Source: Anaerolineaceae bacterium
GTDB lineage: Bacteria; Chloroflexota; Anaerolineae; Anaerolineales; Villigracilaceae
NCBI GenBank assembly: GCA_022181005.1
Contig: BQMV01000362.1
Coordinates: 1-8,291, forward strand
Direction of reading: 5' to 3'
DNA: 8,291 nt
Below the pieces are notes generated by a model. That model ran no database searches, was not told the DNA's origin, and saw only the letters and a list, made by a program, of their open reading frames with translations. The position numbers were made by a program, and so were the translations under genes. Below, in pieces: positions 1 through 4,661 of this stretch (its first letter is position 1; each line of letters starts with the position of its first letter).

Positions 1-585
1 CCTTCTATTATGAACAACTCGCTTTACCCTGTATCGTTATATAACGCTATGATGATTCGGATTCGCGCAGACATGGGCGATGAGGATAAGCAAATTCACA
101 AAATCAATCGTGTTCGTGTTGCGACCATCAAAGCATATCTTGTTCGTAAGTATCGAAAATACCCTAACAGCCAAATTAAGGAAGCACTTACTATGTCACT
201 CAATGAACAAGTCACTAACCCTGCTTATGTATTAGGACGTTTGTTTGCAGTTCTTGAAAAGGTTCAAAAAGAAGCAATTCCTGATTTAAACACTACTATA
301 AGAGACCGTTATTTCACTTCTGCCTGCGCTTCTCCGAAAATAGCGTTTCCAACCCTCTTGCGACTTTCAAAGCACTGGATTTCCAAAGCAGAATTTGGTT
401 ATGTCAGTGATAATCGCATTGAAAAAATTATGCAACTGTTGGACGTTGAGAAGAACCCGTTTCCTTCTCACCTCACGCTTGATGAACAAGGTGTCTTTGT
501 GCTTGGGTACTATCATCAACGCACGGCGTTTTATCCTAAAAAAGGCGGGGATTCCGCCGAAACCGATTCTATCGAAACCAATTAA
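1..585 (+). CDS. cas8c: Cas8c (Csd1), large subunit of type I-C Cascade, C-terminal part only
   Basis: Frame 1 is open from the first base of the window (Pro-Ser-Ile precede the first Met at 10) to TAA at 583-585, so this is the 3' end of a longer gene and the ATG at 10 is not the true start. About 194 residues are visible; full Cas8c proteins are usually near 600. Recognition rests on Csd1-like C-terminal segments: NPAYVLGRLFAVLEKVQ, then TIRDRYFTSACASPKIAFP, and near the end LTLDEQGVFVLGYYHQR. In type I-C Cascade, Cas8c reads the PAM and helps open the target DNA. The visible part is the helical C-terminal region, which corresponds to the small-subunit-like domain. cas7c follows 18 nt downstream, consistent with one operon. 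The segment is AT-rich compared with cas4 and cas1. The ending is a non-conserved hydrophilic tail (GGDSAETDSIETN). Confidence 0.93.
   Translation, partial: PSIMNNSLYPVSLYNAMMIRIRADMGDEDKQIHKINRVRVATIKAYLVRKYRKYPNSQIKEALTMSLNEQVTNPAYVLGRLFAVLEKVQKEAIPDLNTTIRDRYFTSACASPKIAFPTLLRLSKHWISKAEFGYVSDNRIEKIMQLLDVEKNPFPSHLTLDEQGVFVLGYYHQRTAFYPKKGGDSAETDSIETN
178..184 (+). promoter_or_regulatory. Internal ribosome binding site within cas8c
   Basis: AAGGAAG lies inside the cas8c reading frame, 8 nt before the in-frame ATG at 193. It is the best Shine-Dalgarno match in the visible cas8c segment and supports separate translation of the small subunit. Confidence 0.5.
193..585 (+). CDS. cas11: Putative Cas11c small subunit translated from an internal start in cas8c
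   Basis: An in-frame ATG at 193 inside cas8c is preceded by AAGGAAG at 178-184, giving a purine-rich Shine-Dalgarno-like site about 8-10 nt upstream. Starting there gives a 130-residue protein beginning MSLNEQVTNPAYVLGRLF and sharing the cas8c stop. In type I-C (and also I-B and I-D) systems the small subunit Cas11 is known to be made from an internal start within the large-subunit gene, and the product covers roughly the last 120-130 residues; size and position fit well. Cas11c would line the inner face of Cascade and contact the target and non-target strands. Other in-frame ATGs (10, 49, 52, 73) lack an equally good ribosome site. What is seen is the site and frame; expression is inferred from the family. 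Confidence 0.55.
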   Translation: MSLNEQVTNPAYVLGRLFAVLEKVQKEAIPDLNTTIRDRYFTSACASPKIAFPTLLRLSKHWISKAEFGYVSDNRIEKIMQLLDVEKNPFPSHLTLDEQGVFVLGYYHQRTAFYPKKGGDSAETDSIETN

Positions 586-603
586 CCCAAAGGAGAATTA
601 ATC

Positions 604-1506
604 ATGACTACCCCAATCAAAAACCGCTATGAATTTGTTTTATTGTACGATGTGGAAAACGGAAACCCCAACGGCGACCCAGACGCAGGAAACATGCCAC
701 GCATTGACCCTGAAACTGGCAATGGTATCGTGACTGATGTCGCCTTAAAACGCAAAGTCCGTAACTACATTGAAATAGTCAAGAGCGATGCTGTCGAATG
801 GAAAATCTATGTCAAAGAAAATGAACCCTTGAACGCCCAACACGAATTAGCTTACAAAGCAACCAACACGCCAGTTCCAAAAAATAAAGATGAAGCGAAG
901 GCGATTCGAAAAGATGTTCAAAAAATCTTTGAACTGCGTAATTGGATGTGTGCAAATTTTTACGACATTCGCACTTTTGGCGCAGTGATGAATACTGATA
1001 TTCCCGCTGGGATTGTACATGGTCCAGTGCAGATCAATTTCTCTCGTAGCATTGACCCGATTGCGCAATTAGAAGCATCTATTACGAGGCTTACAGTAAC
1101 GCGCCAAGATGAAGACAAACAAACTGAAATGGGACGTAAGCATTATGTTCCCTATGGTTTGTATCGTGCTGAAGGTTACATCTCAGCAAAATTAGCAAAT
1201 GCTGTAACCGCAGATGGAAACATGAAAGGCACAGGTTTTTCAGAAGAAGACCTTGAACTGTTTTGGAAAGCCTTAGAAGAAATGTTCGAGCATGACCACT
1301 CCGCCGCTCGTGGCAAGATGGCGTCACGCAGGCTCTTTGTCTTCAAACACAAGGATGAACTCGGCAATGCGCCTTCGCATAAACTTTTTGACATGGTGAA
1401 AGTTGAGAAAAAGGATGGCGTAGTTATTCCGCGCAAGTTTGGCGATTACACCGTGAAAGTGGACGGCAAAGCCCCCGAAGGCGTGGAGTTGATCGAGAAG
1501 TTGTAA
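604..1506 (+). CDS. cas7: Cas7c (Csd2), backbone subunit of type I-C Cascade
   Basis: This 300-residue protein is the Cas7-family RAMP protein of type I-C systems. Several copies polymerise along the crRNA spacer to form the Cascade backbone and kink the crRNA-target hybrid at regular steps. The N-terminus has the Csd2 signature: NRYEFVLLYDVENGNPNGDP at residues 7-26, followed by a conserved DP-TG-G-VTDVALKRK stretch (35-51). The central RTFGAVMNTDIPAGIVHGPVQ segment (123-143) and GRKHYVPYGLYRAEGY (177-192) are also typical. Length is normal for the family (about 280-300). The start is set by AGGAG at 591-595, 8 nt before the ATG. It follows cas8c by 18 nt, so the two are probably co-transcribed and translated together. 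Downstream the tight spacing breaks: a 102-nt gap filled by a palindromic repeat separates it from cas4. Confidence 0.96.
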   Translation: MTTPIKNRYEFVLLYDVENGNPNGDPDAGNMPRIDPETGNGIVTDVALKRKVRNYIEIVKSDAVEWKIYVKENEPLNAQHELAYKATNTPVPKNKDEAKAIRKDVQKIFELRNWMCANFYDIRTFGAVMNTDIPAGIVHGPVQINFSRSIDPIAQLEASITRLTVTRQDEDKQTEMGRKHYVPYGLYRAEGYISAKLANAVTADGNMKGTGFSEEDLELFWKALEEMFEHDHSAARGKMASRRLFVFKHKDELGNAPSHKLFDMVKVEKKDGVVIPRKFGDYTVKVDGKAPEGVELIEKL

Positions 1507-1512
1507 AAAATA

Positions 1513-1600
1513 ATGTCGTTGCGAGGACGCTCTTGATCTTTGTCCGAAGCAATCTCCACATAACATGGGATTGCTTCGCAACATGCGCTCGCAACGACAT
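1513..1600 (+). repeat. Dispersed palindromic repeat, copy A (cas7-cas4 gap)
   Basis: Two nested inverted repeats are visible. The outer arms, ATGTCGTTGCGAG (1513-1525) and CTCGCAACGACAT (1588-1600), are perfect over 13 bp. The inner arms, CGAAGCAATC (1545-1554) and GATTGCTTCG (1569-1578), are perfect over 10 bp. The element fills most of the cas7-cas4 gap and ends 8 nt before the cas4 ATG. It shares its ends with the copies at 2325, 2795 and 4043, but its interior differs. The transcript could fold into a long cruciform-like hairpin. No ORF or typical U-tract terminator is associated with it. Confidence 0.9.
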
Positions 1601-1608
1601 AAAGAATT

Positions 1609-2325
1609 ATGGAATACACCCAGGACGACCTCCTGCCTCTCTCAGGCATTCAACACTTCCTGTTTTGCCGCAGGCAGTGGGCGCTGATTCACATTGAGCA
1701 ACAGTGGAAGGAAAACGCGCTCACTGCCGAGGGCAGGATCATGCACCAGCGCGTGGACGATCCGTTCTTCACCGAAACGAGGAATGGCGTAGTCACTGCA
1801 CGTTCTGTGCCTGTGGCATCGTATCGGCTGGGGTTGTCGGGCGTGTGCGATGTGGTGGAGTTTACCCCCTCACCCGTCCCGCCTTCGGCGGAGACACCCT
1901 CTCCCGCTGGGAGAGGGCAGGGTGAGGGAGAGAGGGGAGTCAAACTCCCAAACCGCGAAGGGCTGTATCTGCCTGTGCCTGTGGAATACAAACGCGGCAA
2001 ACCCAAGCGCGAGCCTGTGGATGAAGCGCAACTGTGCGCGCAGGCGTTGTGCCTCGAAGAGATGCTCTCAACGGACATCCCACGCGGATACCTGTTCTAC
2101 GGCGAGACCCGTCACCGCGAAGAGATCGAATTCACCTCCGAGTTACGGACGCTCGTGCGGGATATGTCCGCGGAAATGCACAACTATTTCAGCCGAGGCT
2201 ACACCCCGAAGGTCAAGATGCACAAAGGCTGTCGCTCCTGTTCGCTGGCAGATATTTGTCTGCCCGTGTTGAATGAGAAGGTCGTTCCCGCGTCGAGGTA
2301 TATCAAACAGAATGTAGAAGAATGA
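1609..2325 (+). CDS. cas4: Cas4, RecB-like nuclease of the spacer-acquisition module, with translated repeat insertion
   Basis: Cas4 is an iron-sulfur nuclease that works with Cas1-Cas2 to choose and trim PAM-bearing prespacers, so that new spacers are inserted in the right orientation. The 238 residues carry the expected parts: the first cluster cysteine C20 (FLFCRRQW), nuclease residues H46 (GRIMHQR), D81 (GVCDVVEF), and E126 and K128 (VEYKRGK), and the C-terminal cluster cysteines C208, C211 and C217 (CRSCSLADIC). All key residues are intact. Residues 87 to about 109 (Pro/Ser, then Gly/Arg/Glu-rich) are encoded by a palindromic repeat and lengthen a loop between D81 and E126; the protein is correspondingly somewhat longer than related Cas4. 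The gene is clearly GC-richer than cas7. No strong Shine-Dalgarno precedes the ATG, which lies 8 nt after a palindromic repeat. Confidence 0.95.
   Translation: MEYTQDDLLPLSGIQHFLFCRRQWALIHIEQQWKENALTAEGRIMHQRVDDPFFTETRNGVVTARSVPVASYRLGLSGVCDVVEFTPSPVPPSAETPSPAGRGQGEGERGVKLPNREGLYLPVPVEYKRGKPKREPVDEAQLCAQALCLEEMLSTDIPRGYLFYGETRHREEIEFTSELRTLVRDMSAEMHNYFSRGYTPKVKMHKGCRSCSLADICLPVLNEKVVPASRYIKQNVEE
1867..1928 (+). repeat. Palindromic repeat inserted in frame within cas4
   Basis: The outer arms are CCCTCACCC (1867-1875) and GGGTGAGGG (1920-1928). The inner arms are CCCTCTCCC (1897-1905) and GGGAGAGGG (1909-1917), with a 3-nt loop. A side hairpin CGCC-TTC-GGCG lies at 1880-1890. This matches the general form of a very common intergenic repeat of many bacterial genomes. 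It is different from the ATGTCGTTGCGAG family found between the genes here. It begins exactly at codon 87 of cas4 and stays in frame, so the repeat is translated as a roughly 21-23-residue low-complexity loop. Confidence 0.88.
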
Positions 2326-2478
2326 TGTCGTTGCGAGCGAAGCGAAGCAATCTCCTGACGATGGAACTCTTCTCATAAAACAGGAGACTGCTTCGGCTAA
2401 GACCAAGAGCGCCTCACAGCGACATGCCATAAACAGGAGATTGCTTCGTCGGGAAGAACGCCCTCCTCGCAACGATAT
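2325..2478 (+). repeat. Dispersed palindromic repeat, copy B (cas4-GIY-YIG gap)
   Basis: It starts with ATGTCGTTGCGAG and ends with CTCGCAACGATAT, an inverted match with one mismatch. It begins on the last base of the cas4 stop codon. Inside, CGAAGCAATCTCCTG (2343-2357) pairs with CAGGAGACTGCTTCG (2381-2395) over 15 bp with one mismatch. The first 124 nt match copy C at 2795 with only two differences, so the two copies are of recent common origin. No coding capacity is supported. Confidence 0.92.
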
Positions 2479-2493
2479 GAAACGGAGTGTTAT

Positions 2494-2790
2494 ATGGCAT
2501 CTGAAAAACAGTATTGCGTTTACATTATGACCAATATCCATAATACCGTTCTCTATACTGGCGTGACAAACAATTTGGCTCGTAGAGTATACGAGCATAA
2601 AAACGGACTCGGCGGTGTATTTACCAAAAAGTACAACATCCACAAATTGGTCTATTACGAAATTGGAAATGATGTCAACACGACAATTGCCCGAGAAAAG
2701 CAGATCAAAGGCGGCTCGCGGCAGAAGAAGATTGACTTAATTAATAGCTTGAATCCGAAGTGGAACGATTTGTATGAAGAAATAATTTGA
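2494..2790 (+). CDS. Small GIY-YIG nuclease-domain protein (UPF0213-like)
   Basis: A 98-residue single-domain GIY-YIG protein. The GIY half is at residues 7-11 (YCVYI) and the YIG half at 21-23 (LYTGV). These are followed by the conserved helix with R30/R31 and H35 (NLARRVYEHK), the FTKKYNIHKLVYYE segment (43-56), and the metal-binding glutamate E68 in AREKQIK. The C-terminal LINSLNPKWNDLYEE ending is typical of this stand-alone family, whose biological role is not established. The usual Trp after KG is Gly here (G74), so activity may differ. The start is supported by GGAG at 2484-2487, 6 nt upstream. It is not a cas gene: it sits between cas4 and cas1, is AT-rich unlike both, and has near-identical palindromic repeats on each side, suggesting arrival with or through those repeats. 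Confidence 0.9.
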   Translation: MASEKQYCVYIMTNIHNTVLYTGVTNNLARRVYEHKNGLGGVFTKKYNIHKLVYYEIGNDVNTTIAREKQIKGGSRQKKIDLINSLNPKWNDLYEEII

Positions 2791-2794
2791 AAGG

Positions 2795-3005
2795 ATGTCG
2801 TTGCGAGCGAAGCGAAGCAATCTCCCGACGATGGAACTCTTCTCATAAAACAGGAGACTGCTTCGGCTAAGACCAAGAGCGCCTCGCAGCGACATGCCAT
2901 AAACAGGAGATTGCTTCGCTGCCAAAGCACAAGAGCGGCGGTTCGCAATGACATGCCATAAACAAGAGATTGCTTCGACGGACAACCGCCGTCTCGCAAT
3001 GACAT
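2795..3005 (+). repeat. Dispersed palindromic repeat, copy C, expanded (GIY-YIG-cas1 gap)
   Basis: The longest copy. It begins ATGTCGTTGCGAG and its first 124 nt match copy B with two differences. It then carries two further right-half modules, each built as ...GCAATGACAT next to GCCATAAACA(G/A)GAGATTGCTTCG, with differing GC-rich inserts after TTCG. It ends with CTCGCAATGACAT three bases before the cas1 ATG, so it occupies nearly the whole 218-nt gap. It has many self-complementary segments (GAAGCAATCTCC against GGAGACTGCTTC and AGAGATTGCTTCG). Confidence 0.92.
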
Positions 3006-3008
3006 AAA

Positions 3009-4040
3009 ATGAAACATCTCGGAAACGTGCTTTACGTTACAACCCCCGAAGCCTTTCTCACGCTGGATGGCGAAAACGTCGTCATCAAAAAAGAGGAGGG
3101 AGCTTCCACGCGCCTGCCATTGCACAACCTGGATCACATTATCTGCTTCACATGGCAGGGAGCCAGCCCCGCGTTGATGGGCGCGTGCGCCGAACGAAAT
3201 ATCGGGTTAACCTTCCTCACGCCGAACGGACGCTTTCAGGGGCGGGTCACGGGTCGGGTGAAGGGAAATGTCTTGTTGAGGAAGAGGCAGTTTGAATGGT
3301 CGGAGAAAGAGGCGCAGTACGTCCCCATCGCGCAATCCTTTTTGTTGGGCAAAATCTCCAACTGCCGCAAAGTCCTCGAGCGCGCCATCCGCGATCACGC
3401 CATGCTGGTTGATGTCGAGTCGCTCACAGGCGCGTCGTCTTTTATGAAGGAAACGCTCAAGGCGATCCCGCAATGCAAATCTACGGGCGACTTGATGGGC
3501 TTTGAAGGAAGCGCGGCGAAGATTTATTTTGGCGTGTTCGACCATTTGATTTTGCATCAGCGCGACGATTTCTTTTTCAAGGAGCGGAATCGCCGTCCGC
3601 CTTTGGATAACATGAACGCGCTTCTTTCTTTCCTTTACACGCTGTTGACGAATGAATGCGCCTCAGCCTTGGAGACGGTTGGTCTTGACCCCTACATCGG
3701 ATTCCTACACCGCGACCGCCCTGGGCGTCCGTCGCTCGCGCTCGACCTGATGGAGGAACTGCGCCCCGTGCTGGTGGATCGGCTGGCGCTTTCGCTGGTG
3801 AATCGCAAACAGATCAACGGCAAAGGTTTTACGCAAAAGGAAAGCGGCGGCGTGTTGATGGATGACGATACGCGCAAAGCGGTTTTGGTCGCCTGGCAGG
3901 AGCGCAAGAAAGAAGAATTGATTCATCCTTATCTGAAAGAAAAGATTCCGTTTGGGCTGTTGCCGCATGTGCAAGCGATGTTGCTGGCGCGTTACCTGCG
4001 CGGCGATCTGGATGCGTATCCGCCGTTCTTTTGGAATTGA
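3009..4040 (+). CDS. cas1: Cas1 integrase, type I-C
   Basis: Cas1 is the metal-dependent integrase that, as a Cas1-Cas2 complex, inserts prespacers at the leader-repeat junction. The 343-residue length is normal. The N-terminal beta domain starts MKHLGNVLYVTTPEAFLTLDGENVV, the usual type I-C Cas1 beginning, which fixes the ATG at 3009. The alpha domain carries the metal ligands E166 (MGFEGSAAKIYFG), H234 (DPYIGFLHRDRPGR) and D246 (LALDLMEELRP), all present, so the enzyme should be active. The C-terminal VNRKQINGKGF and VLMDDDTRKAVL segments are also family-typical. The start codon follows the end of a palindromic repeat by only three bases and no Shine-Dalgarno is visible; translation may depend on an unstructured start or on upstream ribosomes. 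cas2 follows after a 124-nt gap, rather than the near-overlap usual in compact cas operons. Confidence 0.97.
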   Translation: MKHLGNVLYVTTPEAFLTLDGENVVIKKEEGASTRLPLHNLDHIICFTWQGASPALMGACAERNIGLTFLTPNGRFQGRVTGRVKGNVLLRKRQFEWSEKEAQYVPIAQSFLLGKISNCRKVLERAIRDHAMLVDVESLTGASSFMKETLKAIPQCKSTGDLMGFEGSAAKIYFGVFDHLILHQRDDFFFKERNRRPPLDNMNALLSFLYTLLTNECASALETVGLDPYIGFLHRDRPGRPSLALDLMEELRPVLVDRLALSLVNRKQINGKGFTQKESGGVLMDDDTRKAVLVAWQERKKEELIHPYLKEKIPFGLLPHVQAMLLARYLRGDLDAYPPFFWN

Positions 4041-4042
4041 GC

Positions 4043-4143
4043 ATGTCGTTGCGAGCGAAGCGAAGCAACCTCCTGACGATGGGGCTCTTCTCATAAAACA
4101 GGAGACTGCTTCGGCTAAGACCAAGAGCGCCTCGCAGCGACAT
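4043..4143 (+). repeat. Dispersed palindromic repeat, copy D (cas1-cas2 gap)
   Basis: A single-unit copy of about 101 nt, beginning ATGTCGTTGCGAG two bases after the cas1 stop and ending CTCGCAGCGACAT. It matches the first 101 nt of copy B with four differences and lacks the extra right-half modules, so it probably represents the basic unit. It leaves about 20 nt for the cas2 ribosome binding site. Confidence 0.92.
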
Positions 4144-4164
4144 GTCCATACTTGGAGTTTTATC

Positions 4165-4455
4165 ATGATGGTACTCATCACTTACGATGTAAAAACTGAA
4201 ACGAAAGCGGGTCAATCGCGCTTGCGCCGCGTCTCTAAAAAATGCCAGGATTACGGTCAGCGCGTGCAAAACTCCGTCTTTGAATGTTTGATTGATTCCG
4301 CTCAATTGAAGCAGTTACAAGATAAACTACTCAAGATCATTGACCCTGAAGTGGACTCGCTCCGCTTTTACTATCTCGGCGATCATTGGAAGAGCCGCGT
4401 CGAACACATCGGCGCGAAGCCGAGCATTGATTTGGAGGGGACGATCATTGCATAA
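4165..4455 (+). CDS. cas2: Cas2, structural partner of Cas1 in spacer acquisition
   Basis: A 96-residue protein of normal Cas2 size with a ferredoxin-like fold. The start MMVLITYDVKTE carries the conserved Asp at position 8 (YDV) at the end of the first strand. RLRRVSKKCQDYGQRVQNSVFEC (19-41) and LRFYYLG (66-72) are standard family segments. Cas2 forms the central dimer that bridges two Cas1 dimers and sets prespacer length. GGAG at 4154-4157 supports the ATG at 4165 (7 nt spacing); the next codon, also ATG at 4168, is an alternative start. The frame stays open upstream, but that part is cas1 shadow and repeat DNA. The leader and CRISPR array follow directly, the usual order for I-C loci. Confidence 0.96.
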   Translation: MMVLITYDVKTETKAGQSRLRRVSKKCQDYGQRVQNSVFECLIDSAQLKQLQDKLLKIIDPEVDSLRFYYLGDHWKSRVEHIGAKPSIDLEGTIIA

Positions 4456-4456
4456 A

Positions 4457-4493
4457 ATGTCATTGCGAAGAGCGGAGCGATGAAGCAACCCCC
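4457..4493 (+). repeat. Truncated or diverged repeat, copy E (after cas2)
   Basis: The stretch from ATGTCATTGCGAAGAGCGG to GATGAAGCAACCCCC resembles the left end of the dispersed repeat family (ATGTCGTTGCGAGCGAAGCGAAGCAA) with several substitutions and a small insertion. No matching right end is seen. It begins two bases after the cas2 stop and may be a decayed remnant or a related subtype. Confidence 0.6.
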
Positions 4494-4576
4494 ATTGCGA
4501 ACCAAATGCTCACATGGATTCAAGGCAAGGTTCGCAGAAAATTTTGTACTTTAATAACTGAATATGGCAATAAAAA

Positions 4577-4605
4577 TTGATTTTTTTGAGTTTCATAGTT
4601 AGAAT
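4577..4605 (+). promoter_or_regulatory. Predicted sigma70-type promoter for pre-crRNA
   Basis: TTGATT (4577-4582) and TAGAAT (4600-4605) are separated by 17 nt, close to the TTGACA/TATAAT consensus with ideal spacing. Transcription would start near 4612, about 50 nt before the first repeat. Both hexamers lie in the AT-rich part of the leader. Confidence 0.5.
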
Positions 4606-4620
4606 AAGAACAGTAAGACC

Positions 4621-4642
4621 AATATCTGGCGGTGAAGATATT
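4621..4642. other. Short inverted repeat in the leader, upstream of repeat 1
   Basis: AATATC (4621-4626) and GATATT (4637-4642) form a perfect 6-bp inverted repeat with a 10-bp centre, ending 19 bp before the first CRISPR repeat. It could be a binding site for a protein or for the adaptation complex, but chance is possible in AT-rich DNA. Confidence 0.3.
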
Positions 4643-4661
4643 TTTTTACCCAGATGTTGCG

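Larger units (their letters stand above)
4494..4661 (+). promoter_or_regulatory. CRISPR leader
   Basis: Non-coding stretch between the cas2-side repeat remnant and the first CRISPR repeat. Its middle and 3' portions are AT-rich with T and A runs (for example seven T's at 4581-4587), in contrast to the GC-rich surroundings. Location next to cas2, repeat orientation (ATTGAAAC end pointing away from cas genes) and the altered repeat at the far end all put the leader on this side. It should contain the pre-crRNA promoter and the signals that direct Cas1-Cas2 to repeat 1. Confidence 0.8.

Noticed and set aside
395..601. A +2-frame ORF overlapping the end of cas8c, considered as an overlapping small-subunit gene
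   Set aside because: It lacks a ribosome site and homology-like pattern; the in-frame start at 193 explains the small subunit better.
1513..1600. Long hairpin after cas7 considered as an intrinsic terminator
   Set aside because: The palindrome belongs to a dispersed repeat family, has no U-run after the stem, and is followed at once by cas4, so terminator function is not supported by sequence alone.
847..2078. Minus-strand ORFs antisense to cas7 and cas4 (for example 847-1068 and 1689-2078)
   Set aside because: They are shadows of well-supported genes, with no family resemblance, and the last includes the reverse of the cas4 repeat.
3952..4164. N-terminal extension of cas2 from an upstream in-frame ATG at 3952
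   Set aside because: It would overlap the end of cas1 and translate repeat copy D. The ATG at 4165 has a GGAG site and the canonical Cas2 N-terminus.
2143..4305. Minus-strand ORFs sharing a segment like CRCEALLVLAEAVSCFMRR, suggesting a repeated gene family
   Set aside because: The shared peptide is only the reverse translation of the dispersed palindromic repeat copies B, C and D; the flanks are antisense to cas4, GIY-YIG, cas1 and cas2.
4456..4661. Searched for a tRNA, small RNA or tracr-like anti-repeat in the leader region
   Set aside because: No cloverleaf and no segment complementary to the CRISPR repeat was found; type I-C does not need a tracrRNA.
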